Assembly: GCA_958447915.1 (NCBI GenBank)
Contig: CAUDCB010000134.1
Coordinates: 1 to 5,548, forward strand
Direction of reading: 5' to 3'
Length of the DNA: 5,548 bases
DNA from: an uncultured Collinsella sp.
GTDB taxonomy: Bacteria; Actinomycetota; Coriobacteriia; Coriobacteriales; Coriobacteriaceae
Shown: piece after piece, positions 1 to 5,548 of the stretch
How positions within the stretch are numbered: position 1 is the stretch's first letter
How the letters are laid out: the number at the start of each line of letters is the position of its first letter
Notes under the pieces: generated by a model
Database searches by the model: none
The model's input: only the letters and a program-made list of their open reading frames with translations
What the model was told of the DNA's origin: nothing
Translations under genes and position numbers: made by a program

Positions 1-285
1 TTCCTCGACGGCGGCGACGGCACTCGCAAACTGATCGGGCTTGGAGCCAAAGAGCTGCACGCAAATCTGCTGCTCCTCGTCGGCCGGCAACACCAGGCGC
101 CACGTCTTGTTGCTGGCATAGGCAAGGCCCGCAACGCTCACCATCTCGCTATAAGCAAGGTTGGCGCCGCGGCGGCGACACATGATGCGATAGGCGGGGT
201 CGGTTACGCCCGCCATGGGAGCCATAAGGAACGGCTGCTCGGCATAGGCGCCCAGCAGCCGCTTGCTGTATTCAGAAAGCGCCAT
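1..285 (-). CDS. dusB: tRNA-dihydrouridine synthase (DusB-like), N-terminal 95 residues, cut by the left window edge
   Basis: This gene encodes an FMN-dependent enzyme that reduces specific uridines in tRNA to dihydrouridine with NADPH; it acts in the cytoplasm. Seen in sequence: translation from the ATG at 285 gives MAPMAGVTDPAYR at residues 21-33, the FMN-binding start of the Dus TIM barrel. It is followed by GANLAYSEMVS (40-50), with the conserved Glu-Met-Val, and VQLFGSKPDQFA near 76-87, which matches the Dus 'Q-L-x-G-x-x-P' strand. The catalytic cysteine region lies beyond the window, so only about the first quarter to third of a typical 320-350 aa protein is visible. The ATG lies 4 nt after the lepA stop codon, and an AAGGTGG box sits inside the end of lepA, so co-transcription and translational coupling with lepA are likely. 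The family call is secure. The DusB subgroup is inferred because it is the usual form in Gram-positive bacteria. Confidence 0.92.
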   Translation of the reverse strand, partial: MALSEYSKRLLGAYAEQPFLMAPMAGVTDPAYRIMCRRRGANLAYSEMVSVAGLAYASNKTWRLVLPADEEQQICVQLFGSKPDQFASAVAAVEE

Positions 286-289
286 GGAC

Positions 290-2101
290 CTACTCGTCCA
301 CCTTGAGAATCGCCATAAAGGCCTCCTGCGGAACCTCGACCGAGCCGATGGCCTTCATGCGCTTCTTGCCCTCTTTCTGCTTCTCGAGCAGCTTGCGCTT
401 TCGCGAGATATCGCCACCGTAACACTTGGCCAGCACGTCCTTACGACGCGCCTTAACGGTGGAGCGGGCGATGATCTTATTGCCGATGGCGCCCTGGATA
501 GGCACCTCGAACAGCTGTCGCGGGATGATCTCCTTGAGCTTGTCGCACAGGCCGCGGGCCAGGCCATAGGCCTTATCCTTGTGCACGATAAACGACAGCG
601 CGTCCACCTCGTCGCCCGAAAGCAGGATGTCGAGCTTGACGAGTTCGGAGGGGCGATATTCGTTGAACTCGTAGTCGAGTGAGGCGTAACCCTTGGTGCG
701 GCTCTTGAGCTGATCGAAGAAGTCCAAGATGAGCTCGGCGAGCGGCATATCAAAGCGCATCTCGACCGATTTGCTCGTCAGGTGGATCATATCGGTCGTG
801 ACGCCACGGTGTTCGATGGCGAGCTGCATGACGGCGCCCGTATACTCGGGCGGGCAGATGATCTTTGCCTTAAGGTAGGGCTCTTCGATACGCTCGATGC
901 GCGTGGCTTCGGGCAGATCCTGCGGGCTACGGACATCGATCATCTCCCCGTCGGTCTTGTACACGTGGTAGTCGACCGAGGGGCTCGTGGCGATCAGGTC
1001 CAGATTGAACTCGCGCTCCAGGCGCTCCTTGACAACCTCCATGTGCAGCAGGCCCAGGAAGCCCACGCGGAAGCCAAAGCCCAGCGCCACCGACGTCTCG
1101 GGCTCCCACACCAACGACGGATCGTTGACGTGTAGCTTATCGAGCGCGTCGCGCAGGTTCTCGTAGTCCTTGTTGTCGATGGGGAACAGGCCCGTGTAGA
1201 CCATGGGCTTGGCCTCGCGGTAGCCCGGCAGAGGCTCGGGGCAGGGGTTCGAAGCCCACGTAAGGGTATCGCCCACGCGCACAGCCTCGGGGTCCTTCAG
1301 ACCCGTGACCACATAGCCAACCTCGCCGACGGTCAGAGCATCGACCGGCGTCTCGGCAGGGCGCTTGACGCCCACGCCGTCGACCAGGAAGTCGCCCTTG
1401 GCCTGCATCATGCGCAGGGTATCGCCCTTTTTGATGGAACCGTCAAAGACGCGCACCGTGGCGACGACGCCGCGGTACTCATCGAAGTACGAATCCAGAA
1501 TAAGTGCCTTAAGAGGGGCATTTGCATCGCCCTTGGGAGGCGAGATCAAAAAGACGATGGACTCCAGCAGATCGTGGATGCCCTCGCCGGTCTTGCCCGA
1601 CACGCACACGGCATCGTCTGCGGGAATGGCCAGATCGTCTTCGATCTCGGTCTTAACCTCGTCGGGGTGCGCCGACGGCAGGTCGATCTTGTTGATGGCC
1701 GGCACAATGTCCAAGTTGGCGTTCATGGCGAGCGTCGCATTGGAAACGGTCTGCGCCTCGACGCCCTGAGTGGCGTCCACGACGAGCACCGCGCCCTCGC
1801 AAGCTGCCAGCGAACGCGAGACCTCGTAGGTGAAGTCCACGTGGCCCGGCGTATCGATCAGGTTGAACTGATACGTCTCGCCGTCGTCGGCGTCATAGGA
1901 CACGCGGACGGCATTGGACTTGATCGTGATGCCGCGCTCGCGCTCAATGTCCATCGTGTCAAGCAGCTGCGACTCCATGTCGCGCTCATCGACGGTATGG
2001 GTGAGCTCGAGGATGCGGTCACTGATCGTGGACTTGCCATGGTCGATATGCGCAACGATCGAGAAGTTGCGGATGTGGGAAATGTCAATTGAAGTATTCA
2101 T
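290..2101 (-). CDS. lepA: Elongation factor 4 (LepA), ribosome-associated translational GTPase
   Basis: LepA/EF4 is a GTPase that binds the ribosome; it has been linked to back-translocation, 30S maturation and translation under ionic stress. The protein is 603 aa, the usual family length, and intact. Visible GTPase motifs are G1 AHIDHGKST (17-25), G2 RGITI (56-60), G3 DTPGH (83-87), G4 NKID (137-140) and G5 SGK (168-170). The SGK form replaces the commoner SAK and is, from memory, frequent in actinobacteria. Domain II and the EF-G-like domains III and V follow. The LepA-specific C-terminal domain ends with RKRKLLEKQKEGKKRMK and VEVPQEAFMAIL, which sets it apart from EF-G and TypA. I start it at the ATG at 2101 (MNTSIDISHIRNFSI), the normal LepA N-terminus. 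An in-frame ATG at 2161 would add 20 residues encoded by the rpsT terminator and is rejected. No Shine-Dalgarno is seen upstream. dus follows 4 nt after the stop. Confidence 0.98.
   Translation of the reverse strand: MNTSIDISHIRNFSIVAHIDHGKSTISDRILELTHTVDERDMESQLLDTMDIERERGITIKSNAVRVSYDADDGETYQFNLIDTPGHVDFTYEVSRSLAACEGAVLVVDATQGVEAQTVSNATLAMNANLDIVPAINKIDLPSAHPDEVKTEIEDDLAIPADDAVCVSGKTGEGIHDLLESIVFLISPPKGDANAPLKALILDSYFDEYRGVVATVRVFDGSIKKGDTLRMMQAKGDFLVDGVGVKRPAETPVDALTVGEVGYVVTGLKDPEAVRVGDTLTWASNPCPEPLPGYREAKPMVYTGLFPIDNKDYENLRDALDKLHVNDPSLVWEPETSVALGFGFRVGFLGLLHMEVVKERLEREFNLDLIATSPSVDYHVYKTDGEMIDVRSPQDLPEATRIERIEEPYLKAKIICPPEYTGAVMQLAIEHRGVTTDMIHLTSKSVEMRFDMPLAELILDFFDQLKSRTKGYASLDYEFNEYRPSELVKLDILLSGDEVDALSFIVHKDKAYGLARGLCDKLKEIIPRQLFEVPIQGAIGNKIIARSTVKARRKDVLAKCYGGDISRKRKLLEKQKEGKKRMKAIGSVEVPQEAFMAILKVDE
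297..304 (-). promoter_or_regulatory. Ribosome binding site for dus, inside the 3' end of lepA
   Basis: On the minus strand AAGGTGGA lies 11 nt before the dus ATG and within the last codons of lepA. It differs from the ideal AAGGAGG by one base. Its place inside lepA supports the ATG at 285 as the dus start. It also suggests that ribosomes finishing lepA help start dus. Confidence 0.55.
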
Positions 2102-2108
2102 GCGGACT

Positions 2109-2114
2109 ATCTTA
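2109..2114 (-). promoter_or_regulatory. Candidate lepA -10 box giving a leaderless transcript
   Basis: TAAGAT on the minus strand matches TATAAT at 4 of 6 positions, including the key A at position 2 and T at position 6. It ends 7 nt before the lepA ATG, so transcription would begin at or within a base of the A of the start codon. No GGAGG-like box occurs between the rpsT terminator and the ATG, which fits leaderless translation, a common arrangement in actinobacteria. There is no convincing -35: the expected position falls in the terminator stem (CTCCAT). This is inference from one hexamer and its spacing. The alternative is read-through from rpsT. Confidence 0.35.
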
Positions 2115-2126
2115 CCCGAGCGGTAC

Positions 2127-2163
2127 AAAAAATGGAGCCTGCTCCATAAAACAGGCTCCATTT
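2127..2163 (-). terminator. Rho-independent terminator of rpsT
   Basis: On the minus strand a perfect 12-bp inverted repeat, AAATGGAGCCTG / CAGGCTCCATTT (arms 2163-2152 and 2141-2130), encloses a 10-nt loop. It is followed directly by a run of six T (2132-2127, partly within the stem base). It begins 34 nt after the rpsT stop. Read on the plus strand the distal arm is followed by only three T, so it should work one way, ending rpsT transcripts. The loop repeats ATGGAG, allowing a second, shorter hairpin (6 bp, 4-nt loop) with the same distal arm and the same T-run. Confidence 0.9.
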
Positions 2164-2197
2164 ATGCGCGTAATCTGTGCGGTGTGAGATTTACAAC

Positions 2198-2464
2198 TTA
2201 GGCGTTGATGCTGTTCACGAGCTTGGCAAGGCCGGACTTACGGTTGGAAGCCTGGTTCTTGTGGATGACATGCTTAGCGGCAGCCATGTCGAGACGCTTG
2301 GTGACGGTCTTGAGGGCAGCCTGGGCCTTCTCGGCGTCGCCCTCGGCGACGGCGGACTGAACGTGCTTGGTCAGCGTCTTGAGCTCGGACTTGACAGCCT
2401 TGTTACGCATGCGAGCTGCCTCATTGGTGCGGATACGCTTCTTCTGAGACTTGATGTTTGCCAC
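2198..2464 (-). CDS. rpsT: 30S ribosomal protein S20
   Basis: S20 is a primary-binding 16S rRNA protein of the small ribosomal subunit. The 88-aa product has the normal family length and is rich in Lys and Arg. It opens with the typical (M)ANIKSQKKRIRTNEAAR and closes with KHVIHKNQASNRKSGLAKLVN, the conserved C-terminal helix with the His-Lys-Asn motif. The start chosen is a GTG at 2464. It places ANIKSQ directly after the initiator and lies 9 nt downstream of an AGGA box. A longer in-frame reading from an ATG at 2533 would add 23 residues not typical of S20 and would start at about the predicted transcription start, so it is rejected. A non-AUG start recalls the UUG start of E. coli rpsT. 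The gene has its own promoter and terminator and is probably mostly monocistronic. Confidence 0.97.
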   Translation of the reverse strand: MANIKSQKKRIRTNEAARMRNKAVKSELKTLTKHVQSAVAEGDAEKAQAALKTVTKRLDMAAAKHVIHKNQASNRKSGLAKLVNSINA

Positions 2465-2469
2465 TTCTG

Positions 2470-2489
2470 GAGTTCCTTTCGAGTTCCTT
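2470..2489 (-). promoter_or_regulatory. Duplicated Shine-Dalgarno box of rpsT
   Basis: The 9-nt direct repeat AAGGAACTC occurs twice on the minus strand, at 2489-2481 and 2478-2470, with an 11-nt period. The proximal AAGGA is placed correctly for the GTG start (9 nt from the end of AGGA). The distal copy is 20 nt away and has no start codon of its own. The proximal box decides the GTG start; the role of the second is unknown. Confidence 0.7.
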
Positions 2490-2539
2490 GCAAAAAATGT
2501 ATGACACCTCTGAGACACGGTGAGGTCATGCAAGCGCCT

Positions 2540-2548
2540 ACTATAGCA
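2540..2548 (-). promoter_or_regulatory. Extended -10 promoter of rpsT
   Basis: The minus strand reads TGC TATAGT, a perfect TGn extension plus a -10 box matching TATAAT at 5 of 6 positions. The -35 position (TATCCC with a 17-nt spacer) is weak, which an extended -10 can offset. Transcription would start near 2533, giving a leader of about 70 nt before the GTG start. It lies in the 133-nt holA-rpsT gap, the expected place for a separate S20 promoter. Confidence 0.65.
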
Positions 2549-2597
2549 CGCTCCCCCTCAAAGGGATAGAACGAATTTCTCAAATAGGCAGGTATCA

Positions 2598-3560
2598 TCA
2601 CGATTTTCTCAAGATGTTCGTAATCCAGAGCAAAAGCGCAGTCTCCGAATCGGCCGAACCCTTGAGCGCGAGCTCCACATCGACGGCGCCCTCGAGCGCG
2701 GCAACGAGCTCGGTCATCGAAAAGCGACGTGCCCAGGTAAGGTGATTCTTGACCTGCCAGGCCTGAAGCTTGAGCGTCGCGGCGAGCTCACGGCCCTGCC
2801 CACGCCCATCGAGCGCCTTGGCGACGATCAGCTCACGGATGCGACCGCATAGCAGCGTGTAGGTCCACACATAGCTCTTAGAGGGCAGAAGCTTAAACAG
2901 CTCGAGCGAACGCCGCATATCGCGAGCCGAGACGGCGTTGAGGAAGTCCCAGGGCTGAACCTCGGCCGTACGCACAATCCAACGCTCCACGTCGGCAAGC
3001 TCAATCTGGGGCGCCTCGACCATCTGGGCGAGCTTTGCCAGATCGTTATCGAGCATGCGCGTGTTTTCGCCCGAACGCGAGACGAGCTCCTCGGCAGCAG
3101 CCGTCGAGATGGACTTACCGTGCTGCGTCGCCATCTGCTGCACACGGCGCGGTAGCTCCCAGCGCTTGGTGCCGGAGCAATCGATCACCGCCTTCTTGTC
3201 GATCTTGGCGATCGCCTTATACAGGCGCGTGTTCTTGGCAAGCGAGTCGGCGATGATGAGGCAGACCGTTGTGGGGCTGGGACTTGCCAGATACTCAACG
3301 AGCGGCTCCGAGACCGCCTTGGCGAGCTTTGAACAGCCGTCAAGGATTACCAAGCGAAACTCGCTACCCATCGGAAAGGTGTTAAGCGATCCGATAATGG
3401 ACTCGATATCGGGGTCCTTGGTCATGTCGCGCTCGTCGAGGTTGAACTCGACCATACCCGACTTTTCCAGACGCGCTTTCATACGCGAGACGGCGTGGTC
3501 GCGCTTGACCCCATCGGTACCGACGATCAGATATGCCGGCAGCAGACCGGTTTCTGACAT
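2598..3560 (-). CDS. holA: DNA polymerase III subunit delta (clamp loader)
   Basis: Delta is the clamp-loader subunit that opens the beta sliding clamp so it can be placed on primed DNA. The 320-aa product matches the usual 320-345 aa. Family signs are the N-terminal AYLIVGTDGVKRD (9-21), where the P-loop is degenerate as expected for delta; RLVILDG in the middle of domain I; and a C-terminal helical collar with KSYVWTYTLLCGRIREL and KGSADSETALLLWITNIL (300-317). Sequence identity in this family is low, so the call rests on the whole pattern plus the conserved position between comEC and rpsT. The start at 3560 (MSETGLL) is chosen because GGGGAG lies just upstream. In-frame ATGs at 3620 and 3602 fall inside or upstream of the candidate promoter -10. 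The gene ends in tandem TGA TGA. No hairpin terminator is seen after it. Confidence 0.93.
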   Translation of the reverse strand: MSETGLLPAYLIVGTDGVKRDHAVSRMKARLEKSGMVEFNLDERDMTKDPDIESIIGSLNTFPMGSEFRLVILDGCSKLAKAVSEPLVEYLASPSPTTVCLIIADSLAKNTRLYKAIAKIDKKAVIDCSGTKRWELPRRVQQMATQHGKSISTAAAEELVSRSGENTRMLDNDLAKLAQMVEAPQIELADVERWIVRTAEVQPWDFLNAVSARDMRRSLELFKLLPSKSYVWTYTLLCGRIRELIVAKALDGRGQGRELAATLKLQAWQVKNHLTWARRFSMTELVAALEGAVDVELALKGSADSETALLLWITNILRKS

Positions 3561-3564
3561 TGCG

Positions 3565-3572
3565 CTCCCCTC
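3565..3572 (-). promoter_or_regulatory. Ribosome binding site for holA
   Basis: The minus strand reads GAGGGGAG, then 4 nt, then the ATG at 3560; the AGGGG core is 6 nt from the start. This strong, well-placed box decides the holA start over the longer in-frame ATGs at 3602 and 3620, which lack one. Confidence 0.75.
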
Positions 3573-3600
3573 TCGCAGGCTCTCAAATTCGTACCGTGCC

Positions 3601-3630
3601 ATTCTAGCCCAGGGGACCACCGCGCGCCAA
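3601..3630 (-). promoter_or_regulatory. Candidate sigma70-type promoter for holA
   Basis: TTGGCG (3630-3625, 4 of 6 to TTGACA) and TAGAAT (3606-3601, 5 of 6 to TATAAT) are separated by 18 nt in the comEC-holA gap. Transcription would begin near 3594, leaving a leader of about 34 nt with the GGGGAG box before the holA ATG. This would let holA be expressed independently of comEC. It was found by eye and has not been scored against background. Confidence 0.55.
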
Positions 3631-3638
3631 CGATGTCA

Positions 3639-5548
3639 TCACGGTCGCTGGCATCGCGTCGCAAAGCCCTTCGCGGTCGGCTTGATAGTGATATCACCGT
3701 GTTCGATGGTGCATGCGAACGCACCGCCCGCTTCCTTAACAGCATCGATGCAGGCATCCGAAGGATGGCCGTAACGATTCCCCTCGCCGGCGCTCGCGAG
3801 GGAAAGCTCGGGTCTTAGAATCTCCAGCAGCGCGGCATCGACCGAAACCTTAGAGCCGTGATGCCCGAGCTTAAGGACATCGATATCCCCCACCTCCTGC
3901 ACGAATTCCCGTTCTTGGTCGAGCTCGGCATCACCGGTGAGAAGTATGCGCAGGTCCTTGCCCTCCTGAACATAAGAGAGCAACAGGACAAGCGAGTTCT
4001 CATTTCCCTCGCCATCCACGGACTCGAATGGCCACATCACGCGGGCGCAAAATGAGCCGATGTCGACCGTATCCCCACGGCGCACCTGCCGATACTCCAC
4101 GCCAGCTCGGTTCAATACCTCGGCAGGAGCATCCTCCAGCGCATCCGCCGCCACGGCAATCGTCCCGACAGAAAACTGATCGAGCACATCGGGAAGACCA
4201 CCCCAATGGTCTTCATCCCAATGCGTCACGAAGACGGCGTCGATATGGTGAACGTTATTGCGAACCAACGCCGCCACCACGCGCTCGTCGAGCCCGCAGT
4301 CGACGAGCGCTACCGCGCCGCCCTGGCGGATAAGAATCGCATCGGCCTGGCCCACGTCGAGCACCGTCACCGAAGGCGGAGCGAATCGATCCCAGTAAAT
4401 GTACGGAATCGCAGCCAAGAGCACCAGGCACGCAAGCCCCACCGCCATAGGACGTGCACAGGGACGCGGCCACCAGACCAGCAGAACCACCAGCAAACAC
4501 GGCACCAGGTAAATCCACATGCTATCAGGCGGCACACTCACGGATGCACCTGGAACGGCAGCAAACAGCTGCTCGAAGAACAGCGCGCAACGGGCGGCAA
4601 TCATGGGCACAACGAGCGCCCAAGCTTGCAACGGCGCCACGAGCGAAAAGGGAACCAGCGCGATCGACACAGCGAGCAGAAGACTCACCACCGGACCGAT
4701 GACCGCATTTGCCAGCGGAGCAATGAGCGAGAACGTACCGAAAGCAGGAATAGTGATGGGCAGCGTCGCCAACTGCGAGCACAGTGTGACGGAAAGCATG
4801 CTGGCAACGCCCGTCGGCACACCCAGCTCTCCCAGAGCGTAGGTGGCGTACGGGCAAAAGCACAGGATGGCAAAGACACTGGCACACGAGAGCTGAAAAC
4901 CCATATCGAACAGCACCGTTGGGCGGAGCAGCACAAAGATGGACATGGTTACGAAGAGTGCCGATGCGCCATGTCGGCGACGCCCCGCGCCGTTTACGAC
5001 AAGCGTCGCGAACACCATGCAGCACGCGCGCACGGCCGAGGGAGACGCGCCCGTAAATGAGGCATACGCTACAAGCGTGAGCGCCAACAGTATCCGTTGC
5101 AACCCACGTGAACAGCGAGTTTTTTGCAGAACGCCCTCGATTAAATAGCCAACGATAGCCAAATGGCTACCCGAAACGGCAATGAGATGCGCCGTTCCCG
5201 TCACCGCAAACCAATCGCCAGCAGGCAGGGCACGCAACTCCGCCGAACGACCGCAGATGACACCGGCTATGAGCGCACGCGCCGGGTCGGTCGCAGGCGC
5301 GATGGACGCAAGCAGCCCATTTCGCAGCCGAAGCAGCGACCCCCGAGAGCCCACATCGACCGACACAATCCGAACGGCTTTAACCTTGCGCACCTCGCCT
5401 CGGAGTACGCGCGAGCGCCCATACGCATCGTTCTCAAAACGAGAAACGCGGCCGATAACACGCACATGAGACCCGGCACCAAGCTCGCGGTCGCACGACA
5501 GACGAACCGTTGCTAAGTTCTTGCCGTCCGCGCGTGCCTTACAGGTAT
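3639..5548 (-). CDS. comEC: ComEC/Rec2 family DNA-uptake channel, N-terminus cut by the right window edge
   Basis: ComEC forms the cytoplasmic-membrane channel for single-stranded DNA in natural transformation. The frame is open from the edge (first full codon at 5546) for 635 residues; the family is usually about 700-800 aa, so the first membrane segments lie outside the window. A GTG at 5465 is internal, since conserved-looking OB-fold sequence (ATVRLSCDRELGAG, VRVIGRV) continues upstream of it. Numbered from 5546: OB-fold-like region about 1-85; competence membrane domain with LIAVSGSHLAIV (121-132) and roughly nine hydrophobic segments to about 385; then a metallo-beta-lactamase-like domain. 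The latter has LDVGQAD (396-402), THWDEDHWGGL (HxDxDH at 442-447), TGD (537-539), GHHGS (561-565) and NRYGHPS (590-596), so the nuclease-type motifs look complete. It ends in tandem TGA TGA, 78 nt before holA. Whether the cell is transformable cannot be judged without the other competence genes. Confidence 0.95.
   Translation of the reverse strand, partial: TCKARADGKNLATVRLSCDRELGAGSHVRVIGRVSRFENDAYGRSRVLRGEVRKVKAVRIVSVDVGSRGSLLRLRNGLLASIAPATDPARALIAGVICGRSAELRALPAGDWFAVTGTAHLIAVSGSHLAIVGYLIEGVLQKTRCSRGLQRILLALTLVAYASFTGASPSAVRACCMVFATLVVNGAGRRRHGASALFVTMSIFVLLRPTVLFDMGFQLSCASVFAILCFCPYATYALGELGVPTGVASMLSVTLCSQLATLPITIPAFGTFSLIAPLANAVIGPVVSLLLAVSIALVPFSLVAPLQAWALVVPMIAARCALFFEQLFAAVPGASVSVPPDSMWIYLVPCLLVVLLVWWPRPCARPMAVGLACLVLLAAIPYIYWDRFAPPSVTVLDVGQADAILIRQGGAVALVDCGLDERVVAALVRNNVHHIDAVFVTHWDEDHWGGLPDVLDQFSVGTIAVAADALEDAPAEVLNRAGVEYRQVRRGDTVDIGSFCARVMWPFESVDGEGNENSLVLLLSYVQEGKDLRILLTGDAELDQEREFVQEVGDIDVLKLGHHGSKVSVDAALLEILRPELSLASAGEGNRYGHPSDACIDAVKEAGGAFACTIEHGDITIKPTAKGFATRCQRP

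Noticed and set aside
263..682. Plus-strand open frames opposite lepA (also 782-1135 and 1574-2092)
   Set aside because: All are antisense to the intact, well-recognised lepA and look like no known family; they are typical shadows of a GC-rich gene.
2102..2161. 20-residue N-terminal extension of lepA from an ATG at 2161
   Set aside because: It would be encoded by the rpsT terminator hairpin and T-run. LepA proteins normally begin near the ATG at 2101.
2506..2526. Possible hairpin in the rpsT leader (ACCTC / GAGGT)
   Set aside because: Only 5 bp with an 11-nt loop; too weak to call a regulatory structure without comparative support.
2465..2533. 23-residue extension of S20 from an ATG at 2533
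   Set aside because: S20 begins at ANIKSQ. The extension coincides with the predicted transcription start and leader, and has no ribosome binding site.
3561..3620. Longer holA from ATG at 3620 or 3602
   Set aside because: These codons lie within or upstream of the predicted promoter -10 and lack a Shine-Dalgarno, whereas the ATG at 3560 has a strong one.
4206..5060. Plus-strand open frame of 284 codons opposite comEC
   Set aside because: Its product is very rich in Arg, His, Gln and Asn with no family features. It lies wholly antisense to a strongly supported comEC, and no ribosome binding site or promoter was seen. It is a shadow caused by GC-rich codon positions.
5463..5465. GTG at 5465 as the true start of comEC
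   Set aside because: The frame is open to the window edge and the upstream 27 codons read as OB-fold-like sequence that ComEC proteins carry before the membrane core. The gene simply runs off the window.

Overview
The window carries five genes, all read from the minus strand. In transcription order, from the right edge leftwards, they are comEC (DNA-uptake channel, 5' end outside the window), holA (DNA polymerase III delta subunit), rpsT (ribosomal protein S20), lepA (elongation factor 4) and the first 95 codons of a tRNA-dihydrouridine synthase (dus). Coding density is high, and no mobile element, CRISPR array, tRNA/rRNA gene or sign of recent transfer is visible. The comEC-holA-rpsT-lepA order is a widely conserved housekeeping neighbourhood in Gram-positive bacteria. 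The fairly high GC, the LepA G5 motif (SGKTG) and the style of the ComEC and HolA proteins suggest an actinobacterial genome, perhaps of the class Coriobacteriia (Collinsella-like). That assignment is recalled from family knowledge and has not been tested.

Right part (3561-5548): comEC has its competence membrane domain and a complete metallo-beta-lactamase-type nuclease domain. Its frame stays open to the window edge, so the gene is cut only by the window. A 78-nt gap follows, with a good sigma70-type promoter (TTGGCG, 18 nt, TAGAAT) and a strong Shine-Dalgarno sequence for holA. Both comEC and holA end in tandem TGA TGA stops.

Middle (2102-2597): a 133-nt gap upstream of rpsT holds a perfect extended -10 (TGCTATAGT), a leader of about 70 nt, a duplicated Shine-Dalgarno box (AAGGAACTC twice, 11 nt apart) and a GTG start. 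After rpsT comes a strong intrinsic terminator: a 12-bp perfect stem plus six T. Only 25 nt separate its T-run from the lepA start. That space has no recognisable ribosome binding site but has a TAAGAT hexamer 7 nt before the ATG, which suggests a leaderless lepA transcript.

Left part (1-2101): lepA (603 aa, intact) is followed after 4 nt by dus, so the two are probably co-transcribed and translationally coupled.

Functionally the cluster combines translation (S20, LepA, tRNA modification), replication (clamp loader) and DNA uptake. The signals suggest separate transcription units for holA, rpsT and lepA-dus rather than one simple operon. I see no undescribed multi-gene system here. The points most worth a second look are regulatory details around rpsT and lepA.
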